A stretch of 64,000 bases of DNA, from positions 126,453,030 to 126,517,029 of the forward strand of contig CP136067.1 in the NCBI GenBank assembly GCA_032622095.1. Reading direction: 5' to 3'. Below, piece after piece: positions 1 through 9,270 of the stretch. The notes under the pieces are model-generated. The model had not been told where the DNA came from, made no database searches, and saw only the letters and a list, made by a program, of their open reading frames with translations. A program made the translations under genes and the position numbers. The DNA is from Siphonodentalium dalli. Lineage: Eukaryota; Mollusca; Scaphopoda; Gadilida; Siphonodentaliidae. The stretch's first letter is position 1; each line of letters starts with the position of its first letter.

Positions 1-151
1 AGCAAAATCATATGTTGTATATTTTATTGTTTGATTTACAGAGCTGAGAATTTGTCGTCTTGATGTTCATCATGATTTACAGACTGATTGATTAAATGGT
101 TTGAAGAACCCGCGTGTGTGTGTGTTATACGTCCATATACCACCGGTTACA
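1..151 (+). repeat. 5' LTR of element A, 3' portion only
   Basis: Identical over all 151 bases to 8225-8375. It ends in GGTTACA, giving the usual CA terminus. The missing part should be about 960 bp, judged from the 1,112-bp 3' LTR. Confidence 0.95.
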
Positions 152-153
152 AA

Positions 154-171
154 TGGGGGCTCGTCCGGGAT
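154..171 (+). promoter_or_regulatory. Primer binding site, tRNA-Pro type
   Basis: TGGGGGCTCGTCCGGGAT begins two bases after the LTR end. These 18 bases are the complement expected for the 3' end of tRNA-Pro, the same primer site known from murine leukaemia-type retroviruses. It would prime minus-strand DNA synthesis. The match is seen directly; primer use is inferred. Confidence 0.92.
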
Positions 172-670
172 GTTTCGTCTGTGAATGTGATGGTCGATGA
201 TTTTCAGGGCAGTATATCTTACTTAAATTTTCTCTGCACCAGGAAATAGTGGACTCTGTGATGTCAGGATTCTGTTTTCAGTGAACTGTTTTGTTTAGAA
301 ACTTTTAGAAGTTTGACATTAATAACTTCAAACAATTAACTATCTGTTCAATGTATTATTATTTTCAATGGAAAATCTACATTAATCGTGGATTTGATTA
401 ATGAATGAACTATGAATATTGATGCAGTAATTGTAAACAATTTATGATTGAACCTTACTGTGTTAACTTGTAGTTTAAATTTAGATATTATGACTTAAAC
501 ACGAGTCATTTTGAGTGTCCAGTGAAATTTTTTCTCCATTGAAATACACTGATAGAAATATAGAATGAGTAAATAAGTTTATACTTGATATTAAACAACC
601 TATCCTCTTCAGGCAACTGTGCACATTATTTAATACTAACTGTTGTATTTGTACTAACCTGTATTCATTC
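172..670 (+). other. Untranslated leader of element A
   Basis: About 500 AT-rich bases between the primer site and the first ORF. There is no ORF of note on the plus strand. By position it should hold the RNA packaging signal, but I recognise no motif. Confidence 0.6.
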
Positions 671-1375
671 ATGAGTGATCACAGATTATTAAAATACTTG
701 GCTAGAGTTGACAATTTTCATTCTCAGCATTCAAAATTTGTGATTGTTACCACAAGTAAAGGAAAATATTTGATAAAGGAATATGATAACTTGCACATAA
801 ATTATCCTGATATAGAATGGTGGTGCAAAAGTGGTGGTAAGGCAGCAGACCAATTGAAATTCACACAGAAACGATTGCATTTATTAAATAAATTCAATGA
901 TGTTAAACTGGTCATTTGGCTTGGAACATGTGATTTGTCGTATAAAGAAGGCCCTTTCATATATTTACCTTCACAGGAAGACAAAGCCAGTAAATTAATT
1001 GACTCATTTCAACATATTGTGAATTCTGTGAGTAGATATTCAAACATTTCTGTTGTATTTTTGGAAATACCACCAATTAGCCTTGTTAAATGGAATGAAT
1101 TTAAAGGTCACAAAACACCAGATATTTTTGTAGATGATGACAAAAAGCTACAGCTATCTTTGGATTCTGTGAATAATTGGATACACAATTATAACTCAAG
1201 TCACAATTATATTAGTCCCAAATTTCATTTGGACTTAGTTAATTGTAGGAAGTCCAAAAATAAGAAGGCAATTTATAGTTTGAATTTTGATTTGTATATT
1301 GACGGGGTTCACCCTAAATCATTACTTGCTCAAACTTGGTTGAAAAGGATTGTAGTAAGTTTTGCCCGTGTATGA
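671..1375 (+). CDS. Accessory ORF upstream of gag, SGNH/GDSL-hydrolase-like
   Basis: A 234-residue ORF that starts at ATG 671 and ends 38 bp before gag. The pattern resembles an SGNH hydrolase. A serine at residue 29 follows a hydrophobic strand (VIVTTSKG, where GDS is usual). A KSGGKA segment near residue 52 could supply block II glycine. WLGTCD at residues 83-88 matches block III GxND with Cys in place of Asn. IDGVHP at residues 210-215 supplies the Asp and His of block V. SGNH-type domains occur in ORF1 of some LINEs and in Ngaro/DIRS elements (established). I infer a similar add-on here. The Asn-to-Cys change and the lost Gly-Asp before Ser leave catalytic activity uncertain; a structural or lipid-binding role is possible. 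No signal peptide or membrane segment is evident. How it is translated relative to gag on one genomic RNA is unclear. Confidence 0.6.
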   Translation: MSDHRLLKYLARVDNFHSQHSKFVIVTTSKGKYLIKEYDNLHINYPDIEWWCKSGGKAADQLKFTQKRLHLLNKFNDVKLVIWLGTCDLSYKEGPFIYLPSQEDKASKLIDSFQHIVNSVSRYSNISVVFLEIPPISLVKWNEFKGHKTPDIFVDDDKKLQLSLDSVNNWIHNYNSSHNYISPKFHLDLVNCRKSKNKKAIYSLNFDLYIDGVHPKSLLAQTWLKRIVVSFARV

Positions 1376-1413
1376 TAATTGTGAACATTTTGTTCATTTT
1401 CTGAACATACAAA

Positions 1414-2604
1414 ATGGGAGATAAAGATGCTATGAATGAAGATGAAGTCTCTGACTTACTTCAGTCATTTGGAGAACTGCATGTTAAGCCTAGAGCTTCA
1501 AATGCAGAAGAGTTGAAGGCCTGGATTTGTGATTTTGCAAAGCAAAATATAAAAGAGGAACCACATACTGAAAGACCAATTAATACTGGAACTCAATTTA
1601 TTGTGTCAAAACCACCGCGGTTGTCTTTGTTTTTCGGAGACTCGAAAGGCGAAGCATCTTATGATGTGTGGCGATATGAGGTAGCATGTTTAAAGGCCCA
1701 ACATACTGACCGTGATGTGGTTAATCAGGCCATCAGAAGGTCTCTGAAGGGGGAAGCAGGCAGAATAGCCATGCGACTTGGTTCCCGTGCTGATGTTTAT
1801 GAAATTTTAAATAAACTTGACAGCATATATGGATTCGTTGAGTCTAAAGAGACCATCTTTGCGCAATTTTATAGTGCCAAGCAGGCTGATGATGAGTCTG
1901 TGACTCGATGGGCTTGCAGATTGGAGGACATTTTAAGTAAGGCCACACATATGAATGTGCACCTCCCTGAAGATCCGAATCAGATGTTGCGCACAGTGTT
2001 TTGGCGGGGATTAAAACAAAACTTGAGGGATATAAGTGGTCATAAGTTTGATCTGATTAAAGATTTTGATGAGTTGAGAGTCGCGATGCGCCAAATTGAG
2101 CACGACCAGATTAATGTTAATGGGGATAAACCAAAGAAAGCAATTGTTAAACAAGCCCAATCAAATACATCGGAAGTTAGTGAGTTAAAATCAATGGTTC
2201 GAGAGTTAGTGAATGAGGTTAAAACTTTGAAAAAAGAACAACATGAATTTCAGCAACAGCATCAGAGTCAACAATTGGGACAACAAACATCGGGTAGGTA
2301 TAATTACAACCCTCAACACACATCTGGTAGTTATAATTATAACCCTCAGCAACAGCATGGTAGGTATAACTATAATAACCCAATTCCTCAACGAACATCA
2401 AGTTATTCCCAAAATGATGATACAAAGCCAAAGACTTATGATAATGATTATGGAGCTTCCAATCAAAGAGAGATTACCTGCTTCAAATGTAATCAACCTG
2501 GCCACATTGCTAGATATTGTATTGTGGGGCAAATGAGTAATCGCGGAAATGATAGACATAGGTCGGGAAACTTACGTCGGCCTATGGGGCGGGGACGACC
2601 ATAG
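1414..2604 (+). CDS. gag: Gag polyprotein of element A
   Basis: 396 residues from ATG 1414. Residues of about 65-235 resemble the capsid region of Ty3/gypsy, PNMA and Arc-type gags, with a typical SLKGEAGRIAMRLG helix and a following NKLDSIYG segment. A coiled-coil-like stretch (SELKSMVRELVNEVKTLKKE) follows near residue 260. Then comes a Q/N/Y-rich linker with three YNYN repeats (nt 2296-2380). A CCHC zinc knuckle (C-X2-C-X4-H-X4-C) at residues 356-369 should bind RNA. The tail is Arg/Gly-rich. Gag would assemble the particle and package RNA. Its last 43 nt overlap the pol frame and hold the frameshift signal. The ORF has no internal stop, so this copy looks functional. Confidence 0.92.
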   Translation: MGDKDAMNEDEVSDLLQSFGELHVKPRASNAEELKAWICDFAKQNIKEEPHTERPINTGTQFIVSKPPRLSLFFGDSKGEASYDVWRYEVACLKAQHTDRDVVNQAIRRSLKGEAGRIAMRLGSRADVYEILNKLDSIYGFVESKETIFAQFYSAKQADDESVTRWACRLEDILSKATHMNVHLPEDPNQMLRTVFWRGLKQNLRDISGHKFDLIKDFDELRVAMRQIEHDQINVNGDKPKKAIVKQAQSNTSEVSELKSMVRELVNEVKTLKKEQHEFQQQHQSQQLGQQTSGRYNYNPQHTSGSYNYNPQQQHGRYNYNNPIPQRTSSYSQNDDTKPKTYDNDYGASNQREITCFKCNQPGHIARYCIVGQMSNRGNDRHRSGNLRRPMGRGRP

Positions 2605-5600
2605 GTAAATCTGTACATATAAAGTCCCTTAATCAGTCTAAGATTGATTCTTCTGATTTAGTTGGTTCCCCAGCTGAAGCTGTTATCAAAGTAAATGGTA
2701 TCACAACTAAATGCTTGTTGGACACTGGATCTACAGTTTCCACTATAAGTTGGACCTTTTTCAAAACCAATTTCAACACTCCAATATCATCTTTAAATGA
2801 AACTCTAAATGTTGAATGTGCTGATGGACAGCCTTTGCCATATAAAGGTTGCTTTGAAATGGAAGTTGAAATTGACAGTTTATGTCAATCAAATGTGAGA
2901 CAAAAGTGTATATTGCTTGTCGTCAATGATAGTAATTATAATAGGGTTGTACCTGTGCTTCTTGGAACCAATGTCTTGTCTGTCTTGATTGATCAGTGCA
3001 TAGCTAAGTGTGGAAATAGATATTTACAGCAGGTTGATAGGTCAGCTTGGCATACAGCTTTCAGCTGCATGTCTTTAAGGCAACGTGCCTTATGCAAAAA
3101 TCATAATCGGTTAGCTTTAGTCAAAAGTGCTGATACTTCAAATGTCAGTTTACCTCCAAACAGTCAGGTAACTGTCAGAGGTTACCTCACCAAAAAGTTG
3201 TCATATCAGCCTACGTGTGCCATAGTACAGCCCGTTACTCAAAATAATTGGATGAAAGATTTAGATGTTACTCCAATGGTTTTCAGTTATAATTGTAATG
3301 GTGGAATTGAAACTTTACCAATACAGTTGACTAATGTTTCATCAAGAACAATTGTTGTTCCATCTAATGCGATTCTTTGTGAAGTGCAACCTGCTATTGT
3401 ACAGTGCGATAAAGTCGAGGAGAAACTTATTGAGACAACTGGTATTAATGATATAGACATGCCAAACACACTTACTAATTCACAGTTAGAACAAACTTTG
3501 AACTTGGTTAAAACATATGACGATATCTTCTCTACAAACGATCAAGACATTGGTTTCACATCACTTGTTAAGCACAGAATTAATATGACAGATGATACTC
3601 CTTTTAAACAGCGACACAGGCGAATACCTCCGTCGATGTTTGAAGAAGTTCGGAATCATATAAATGAATTGTTGTCAGCAGGTGTAATAGCGAAATCTCA
3701 TAGTCCTTGGGCATCCAATATAGTTCTAGTTAGAAAGAAAAATGGCCAGCTAAGAATGTGTGTCGATTATAGATTGCTGAACAAACGCACAATTAAAGAT
3801 GCATATGCCCTTCCACGTATTGAGGAAATGATGGATTGTTTAAGTGGGTCAGCATATTTTAGCATTCTTGACATGAAATCTGGCTATCATCAAATAGAGT
3901 TGGAACCCTCTCACAAAGAAAGATCTGCTTTTACTGTTGGTCCATTAGGGTTCTACCAGTACAATAGACTCCCTTTTGGCCTATCAAATGCTCCGGCTAC
4001 TTACCAACGTGTAATGGAAGAATGTCTGGGAGATTTGTTACATAATGAATGTATGATCTATATAGATGATCTGATAGTGTTTTCAACAACATTTGAAGAA
4101 CATTTATCGAGATTAGAACATGTTTTCAAAAGGTTGAGAGAGTGTGGGTTAAAATTGTCACCTAAGAAATGTAAATTGTTGAAAGAAAAAGTAGCATATG
4201 TGGGTCATATCGTGTCAGCAGATGGTATTGAAGCTGATCCTGATAAAACTGAGAAAATTAAGAACTGGCCCACCCCAAAATGTCCTGAGGATGTCAGAAA
4301 GTTTCTGGGCCTGGCTGGGTATTATAGAAAGTATGTTAAAAACTTTGCAATAATTGCCAGACCCCTCAATCAGTTGTTGCCATTATGTAATGATACTGTT
4401 AAAAAAGGGAAGAAGTTAAAAAAGGCTCCTCGGTGGAGTTGGTCTCATGAACAGCAGCAAGCGTTTTGTAAGCTAAAGGAAATTTTAATGAATCCACCTA
4501 TTCTTGGCTATGCTCAATACAATATACCTTTTGAGTTGCATGTAGACGCGTGTGGGACTGGGCTCGGAGCTATTTTGTATCAAGAACAACATAGTGTAAA
4601 ACGTGTCATTGCATATGCTAGTAGAAGTGTGAATAAAGCGGAAATGAATTATCCAGTACACAAGCTCGAATATTTGGCATTAAAATGGGCTGTGACTGAA
4701 AAATTCCATGACTATCTTTATGGTAACAAATTTACAGTTTATACTGACAACAATCCATTGACATATGTGTTGACAAATGCAAAGCTGGATGCTACTGGCC
4801 ACAGATGGCTAGCAGCATTAGCTTCATATAATTTTGATATTATATATAGACCTGGAAAGTGCAATGCGGACGCAGATGCCTTATCCAGACTTCATGAGAA
4901 TAAAACTGAGACCATAGGTATTGAATCTGTGAAAGCCATATGCAACGTCATTCATTCTGTTCCCATAGCTGAATCGTTATCTTCTGACTCTTTTGAGTCT
5001 TCTGACTCATTTTTGTCATACTCTGTTCCATTAATGACTAACATTGATTGGAAACGAGAGCAAAGAAATGATCATGTACTCCAGTACTGGTTAGAAGCCG
5101 TTCGTAGTGGAGTTAAACCTAAATATGCTCATCTGCCTAGAAATCAACTTCATGTCTACTTATATAAAACTTTCAATACCCTGAAAATATATAATAGTGT
5201 TCTTCACAGGGAAGTCATTGATAATAATGAGACAGTAAAGCAAATTGTAGTTCCAAATAAATATGCTAATGAGATTCTCAAACTTGTGCATAATGATATG
5301 GGTCATCCTGGTCGTGATAGAACAATTTCACAAGTGAAAGAACGGTTTTATTGGCCTGGGATGTCGAAGGATGTAGAAAATTGGATCCAGTCATGTGAAC
5401 GATGTTTAAAACGGAAATCCCCAACAAACACCAGAGTACCGTTAGTGTCTGTAAAAACATCGCATGCTATGGAGTTAGTTTGTATAGATTATCTTACGTT
5501 AGAGATGTCAAAAGGTGGATACCAATATCTTTTAGTTATCACTGATCATTTCACCAAATATGCCCAAGCAATACCAACGAAAAACATGACAGCAAAAACT

Positions 5601-6947
5601 ACTGCTAATGCACTCTATCACAATTTTTTTATTCATTATGGATTTCCTAAAAGACTACACTCTGATCAAGGTGCTAATTTTGAAAGTAAGATAATTTCAG
5701 AACTCTGTCTTATCACTGGTATTGAGAAATCCCGAACAACACCTTACCATCCAATGGGCAATGGAGTGTGTGAGAGATTTAATAAGACACTATTAAATAT
5801 GCTAGGTACATTAGATCCAATTAAAAAATCTGACTGGAAAAGTTATATTGGTCATTTAGTGCATGCATACAATTGTATTAAACATGAAAGTACTCGTTTC
5901 TCACCCTTCTATTTAATGTTTGGGCGTCACCCTCGTTTGCCAGTTGATGTTGTGTTTGGAACATCTCGAGAAGAGAAGGTTCCGACAACTGAATATGCTA
6001 AGGACCTGAAAAATCGGTTGTCCAGAGCATATGAAACCGCTCGATCTTCAACTGAAAAAGCACAAAGTAAACAGCGAAAATATTATCCGGCAAACGTAAA
6101 AGTAGCTTCATTGGAAATTGATGATCGTGTTTTAGTTAAAAAGTTAGCATTCGATGGAAGACATAAAATAGCAGATAAGTGGGAAGATGATATTTTTGTA
6201 GTAGTCAAGCAGCCCAATCCTGATATTCCAGTGTATACAGTAGAAAGTGAATCTGATAACTCTAAACATAAGACTTTGCACCGAAACCATTTATTTCCAA
6301 TAGGTTCAATTTCACCTAAAACTGGTGATGAAAAGCCTGTTCCTGCACCACGGAAAGTGCGTCCTGTGCCTAAAAAGATGACGGTACCTTCCGATGAATC
6401 TGTAGATTTTAACCCAAATGCGGAAATTCTGTCAGATGATGAAAACGAAACTGTCATTGTTCATATGAAAGCTCGTTCTCATATTCCTAGTCACAATGTA
6501 GAGACTTCCGATATAAATAGTGAAATAAGTATAGTCTCTGATGGTGATCATTATTCTTCTTCAGACATTGAGTCTGTTGAAAGTTGTATGGATGAAAATG
6601 AAAATAATTCTGCTCATGAAGAGATGAGTAGTAATTCGACTGATGTTGAAGTAGAGTATCAATCTGGTGTTGATGATATCCAAAATAGTTCTGATGTGAG
6701 TGTCAGTCCAGATATCAGTGTAAGTCAGTCAAATGGAAACGGAAGTGAAAATCCTCCAGTACCTAGACAACCGCGTAATCGTAGACCTCCAAAATGGATA
6801 TCTTCAGGTGACTATGCAATGTCTCAGGTTACAGATACTTCGTGGAATGTAAAAACTTCATTACTTGAAACTCTAGCTGCCAAAGGTGTTTTTTCTAAGT
6901 CCTCGAAGGATGTATCGATTGACATCCTTAACTCGTTAATACAATGA
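2562..6947 (+). CDS. pol: Pol polyprotein of element A (protease, RT, RNase H, integrase)
   Basis: The frame is open from 2562 and is entered by -1 frameshifting from gag; there is no credible ATG at its start. Protease has the DTG active site at 2721-2729. Reverse transcriptase covers about 3600-4330 with YIDD at 4059-4070. RNase H covers about 4530-4900, with an LHVDACG start and a YTDNNPL motif. Integrase begins with an HHCC zinc-binding domain (about 5285-5406). Its catalytic D,D35E residues are encoded at 5487, 5664 and 5772, with the last two 36 residues apart. A basic domain around 6060-6300 may be a degenerate GPY/F module. About 200 acidic, Ser-rich residues end with an RNRRPPKW motif of the kind seen at gypsy integrase ends. 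There are no stops or frameshifts. The product would copy the RNA and insert the cDNA. Confidence 0.95.
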   Translation, partial: VGKLTSAYGAGTTIGKSVHIKSLNQSKIDSSDLVGSPAEAVIKVNGITTKCLLDTGSTVSTISWTFFKTNFNTPISSLNETLNVECADGQPLPYKGCFEMEVEIDSLCQSNVRQKCILLVVNDSNYNRVVPVLLGTNVLSVLIDQCIAKCGNRYLQQVDRSAWHTAFSCMSLRQRALCKNHNRLALVKSADTSNVSLPPNSQVTVRGYLTKKLSYQPTCAIVQPVTQNNWMKDLDVTPMVFSYNCNGGIETLPIQLTNVSSRTIVVPSNAILCEVQPAIVQCDKVEEKLIETTGINDIDMPNTLTNSQLEQTLNLVKTYDDIFSTNDQDIGFTSLVKHRINMTDDTPFKQRHRRIPPSMFEEVRNHINELLSAGVIAKSHSPWASNIVLVRKKNGQLRMCVDYRLLNKRTIKDAYALPRIEEMMDCLSGSAYFSILDMKSGYHQIELEPSHKERSAFTVGPLGFYQYNRLPFGLSNAPATYQRVMEECLGDLLHNECMIYIDDLIVFSTTFEEHLSRLEHVFKRLRECGLKLSPKKCKLLKEKVAYVGHIVSADGIEADPDKTEKIKNWPTPKCPEDVRKFLGLAGYYRKYVKNFAIIARPLNQLLPLCNDTVKKGKKLKKAPRWSWSHEQQQAFCKLKEILMNPPILGYAQYNIPFELHVDACGTGLGAILYQEQHSVKRVIAYASRSVNKAEMNYPVHKLEYLALKWAVTEKFHDYLYGNKFTVYTDNNPLTYVLTNAKLDATGHRWLAALASYNFDIIYRPGKCNADADALSRLHENKTETIGIESVKAICNVIHSVPIAESLSSDSFESSDSFLSYSVPLMTNIDWKREQRNDHVLQYWLEAVRSGVKPKYAHLPRNQLHVYLYKTFNTLKIYNSVLHREVIDNNETVKQIVVPNKYANEILKLVHNDMGHPGRDRTISQVKERFYWPGMSKDVENWIQSCERCLKRKSPTNTRVPLVSVKTSHAMELVCIDYLTLEMSKGGYQYLLVITDHFTKYAQAIPTKNMTAKTTANALYHNFFIHYGFPKRLHSDQGANFESKIISELCLITGIEKSRTTPYHPMGNGVCERFNKTLLNMLGTLDPIKKSDWKSYIGHLVHAYNCIKHESTRFSPFYLMFGRHPRLPVDVVFGTSREEKVPTTEYAKDLKNRLSRAYETARSSTEKAQSKQRKYYPANVKVASLEIDDRVLVKKLAFDGRHKIADKWEDDIFVVVKQPNPDIPVYTVESESDNSKHKTLHRNHLFPIGSISPKTGDEKPVPAPRKVRPVPKKMTVPSDESVDFNPNAEILSDDENETVIVHMKARSHIPSHNVETSDINSEISIVSDGDHYSSSDIESVESCMDENENNSAHEEMSSNSTDVEVEYQSGVDDIQNSSDVSVSPDISVSQSNGNGSENPPVPRQPRNRRPPKWISSGDYAMSQVTDTSWNVKTSLLETLAAKGVFSKSSKDVSIDILNSLIQ
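2565..2628 (+). promoter_or_regulatory. -1 programmed frameshift signal, GGGAAAC plus predicted pseudoknot
   Basis: The heptamer GGGAAAC at 2565-2571 reads G_GGA_AAC in the gag frame, an exact X_XXY_YYZ slippery site. A -1 slip enters the pol frame, which is open from 2562. Nine bases downstream a perfect 7-bp stem forms between CCTATGG (2581-2587) and CCATAGG (2599-2605). Its loop carries GGGAC (2592-2596), which can pair with GTCCC (2624-2628). That gives an H-type pseudoknot with loops of about 4, 2 and 18 nt. Sequence pairings are seen directly; function follows from retroviral frameshift rules. Confidence 0.85.
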
Positions 6948-7263
6948 TGAACAATAGTATCTCTGAATTGTTCCTCATTGATAATTTTAGTGTTTTTCAG
7001 ACGGGTGTGTCTGTTTGACATTTTCTTCTGAATACATGTCAGTGAGGACTGCCTCGCTACAACTGCTTTCATAGACCATCGGATGAAGTGCAGGTGTTCA
7101 GAATGCGGATGTTATACAGATTCATACGTTTGGAATACTTGTGTTCTACTGGATTACTGATTTTAATTACACTTTATATTTATGAATGTTACATATGTTT
7201 CAGATATGTTCATACTTTCTAGTTAAATGTCCAGGAGGCCATTTTTCATTTGGAAGGGGAGAA
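6948..7263 (+). other. Element A 3' untranslated region and polypurine tract
   Basis: About 300 noncoding bases follow pol. The purine run GGAAGGGGAGAA (7252-7263) directly abuts the 3' LTR and should prime plus-strand DNA synthesis. Confidence 0.85.
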
Positions 7264-8375
7264 TGTAATAGAGTGATATATTGTAATTATTGCACCAGCA
7301 CAACTTCTAACTCTTCCATACCCATTATGTTATGAAACATATTATTAAACTGGTGTTGGAATAACTCTGGCACAATCAGGTTTGAATTCAAGGTGATGGG
7401 AATTCTGCACAGCAACAGTGACACCTGTTGAGGATAGAGTTATCGTTCGTTCGTTGATAGAGTTATCGCTCGTTCATTGGTAGTGTTATCGTTTATTCAT
7501 TGGTAGAGTTATCTTTCGTTGACAAGAGTTATCTTTCGTTGACAAGAGTTATCTTTCGTTGACAAGAGTTACTTTTTCTTAGTCCGTGGGTGATGAGAGC
7601 GGCCATTTTTTCGCATGCTGTCTTGTGGTTGACACAACGTGTACAAGATGTCTGGTTTCTGGTAATTTCTTGAAGATATACTTCAAGAAATAGGTTGGCG
7701 ATGGTTATGCTTGAACCATGAAGGTTACAGATGGCAAGTTGTTGTCACATTGATGATGTAAGTTGGAAATTAGACATTTAATCGTAGTTTTGATGATTAA
7801 TTGATAGATCAGTTTGGCTGAGATCAATTTCAGAGGAGAAAATGTTTCTCTGGCTTCATAATGACTCTTCTAGTCTGACTACTATTTTGCTGTGGCTTTT
7901 CCATTTATTCTAAGAAACATTGTTTTGTTTGAAGAATAATTGTAGCATGAAATTTGAATTAGTTTAGATTTATTTGAACTTCCATACTTGTATTTGGTTT
8001 ATCTTTATTCTTTGCTATTGATAAATGGTGATTTATCAATGGTGATTTATAAATGGTGATTTATAAATGGTGATTTATTAAATCCGGAATCTTTCCATTC
8101 TGGATGATCCAGATGTTTCTGAAAATCAGTTTTCCACTTGGTTGATAATTTCCTAAAATGAAATTATGCTCAATGGATAGCATAGTGCATTTATTAACTG
8201 ATATCGTTAACTTTTACCCAGTAGAGCAAAATCATATGTTGTATATTTTATTGTTTGATTTACAGAGCTGAGAATTTGTCGTCTTGATGTTCATCATGAT
8301 TTACAGACTGATTGATTAAATGGTTTGAAGAACCCGCGTGTGTGTGTGTTATACGTCCATATACCACCGGTTACA
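7264..8375 (+). repeat. 3' LTR of element A, complete, 1,112 bp
   Basis: It starts TGTAATAG right after the polypurine tract and ends GGTTACA. Only its last 151 bases can be compared with the 5' LTR, and these are identical. It contains two internal short-repeat zones (7435-7575 and 8024-8080). I could not place a TATA box or polyadenylation signal with confidence. Confidence 0.93.
7435..7575 (+). repeat. Tandem ~20-bp repeats inside the LTR of element A
   Basis: About seven imperfect repeats of a unit built on GAGTTATC-TTTCGTTGA. The last three are exact (GTTATCTTTCGTTGACAAGA). By position they lie in U3 and could be repeated enhancer sites (inference). Confidence 0.75.
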
Positions 8376-8480
8376 TATGCAAGGCTCCTTAGATGGGAGA
8401 CTCTCATTTATATAAGAGAATCCATTGGCACAGGATTTTTGCAAATTTCAAGAAGCCCCAGTCATGAAAGGGTTAAAATA
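8376..8480 (+). repeat. Dispersed repeat with palindromic head, target of element A
   Basis: The sequence around ATTGGCACAGG...GCCCCAGTCA matches the reverse complement of 57361-57480. In that other copy the repeat carries a long hairpin (CTCTTATATATGCGAG and its complement). Here the hairpin's outer arm is missing, as expected if element A inserted into it. Confidence 0.7.
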
Positions 8481-9030
8481 TTTCTCACTGTACACTTTAT
8501 TAAGCAAATAAAGGCTCTATATCAACTGTATATTGATGATTTGCATTGCATGTTGTTGAATTATAATAGAAGATTTCCTTCAAAATATATAAAATTCAGC
8601 TTTAATAAAACTATCCACTTGCAATTTGGGGACATTTAGGCCACCAGAGTTTGGGCGCCCAAACCTGTAACAGGTATCAAAAGGGCCCTGGATCCTTCCC
8701 TGGGTATATGGATAAGGCGTGCGCGATTAAGAATTAAAATGGCTTTTCGGTTCGAGCAAGATAATTATGCGATCGCCATGTGCACATTTCACCGACACAA
8801 AAATCATTTGGCTCAAGGAATTACGTGGGGACATCAACCATTGAAGACATCAGTACTCTAAAATAAATTAGTTTGGCGCGAGGAATGAATGTAAGGTCAG
8901 TTTCTTAATATATTGACGCAAATTATAGGCCAACCTGAACAAGACAGATCGAAATTCTTACCTTGAGTCTTCCAAAAGAAAAAGCAGATTTTTATCGGCA
9001 GATTATTCGAACGCGGTTGACACCGGGAAT
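8481..9030. other. Unassigned sequence
   Basis: No gene is apparent. A 14-bp perfect palindrome, TTTGGGCGCCCAAA, lies near 8650-8663. Confidence 0.5.
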
Positions 9031-9039
9031 GACCGCTCG

Positions 9040-9270
9040 CGGAAAATACTACCGCGGTGTACGCCGGTAACGGTCTAGATTACCGCGGTGGACATGACCG
9101 CGGTCAGATACCGCATGTCACCGTGCATTGCGGTGTATTACCGTATGACCGCGGTGTACTACCGCGTGACCGCGGTGTACTACCGCATGGCCGCGGTGTA
9201 CTACCGTATGACCGCGGTGTACTACCGCATGACCGCGGTGTAGTGGCGGTATGACCGCGGTCATGACCGG
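9040..9270. repeat. 21-bp GC-rich tandem array
   Basis: Imperfect repeats of a 21-bp unit containing CCGCGGTGTACTACCG, best ordered from 9135 to 9250. Because 21 is a multiple of three, the array leaves an open frame with a seven-residue repeat (DRGVLPH). The same CCGCGGTGTA core recurs in the nearby MITE at 9992-10363. Confidence 0.85.

Larger units (their letters stand above)
1..8375 (+). mobile_element. Element A: intact Ty3/gypsy-type LTR retrotransposon, 5' end cut by window edge
   Basis: The first 151 bases recur without a difference at 8225-8375, so the window opens inside the 5' LTR of an element whose complete 3' LTR is 7264-8375. Order: LTR end, primer site (154-171), SGNH-like ORF (671-1375), gag (1414-2604), pol (2562-6947), polypurine tract (7252-7263), 3' LTR. 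The pol order protease-RT-RNase H-integrase places it in Ty3/gypsy (family knowledge). All three ORFs are open and the comparable LTR bases are identical, so insertion was recent and the copy may have been mobile lately (inference). No envelope-like ORF is present. The target duplication is probably TATG or TATGC (8376-8380), but the left flank is outside the window. Confidence 0.93.

Noticed and set aside
6824-7072. 82-codon antisense ORF at the end of pol A
   Set aside because: Opposite strand of the intact pol; no independent support.
8325-8639. 104-codon ORF across the LTR A end
   Set aside because: Spans the LTR/host junction; a chance frame.
9057-9254. 65-codon ORF with a DRGVLPH repeat
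   Set aside because: It only reflects the 21-bp tandem array; no start context or conservation evidence.
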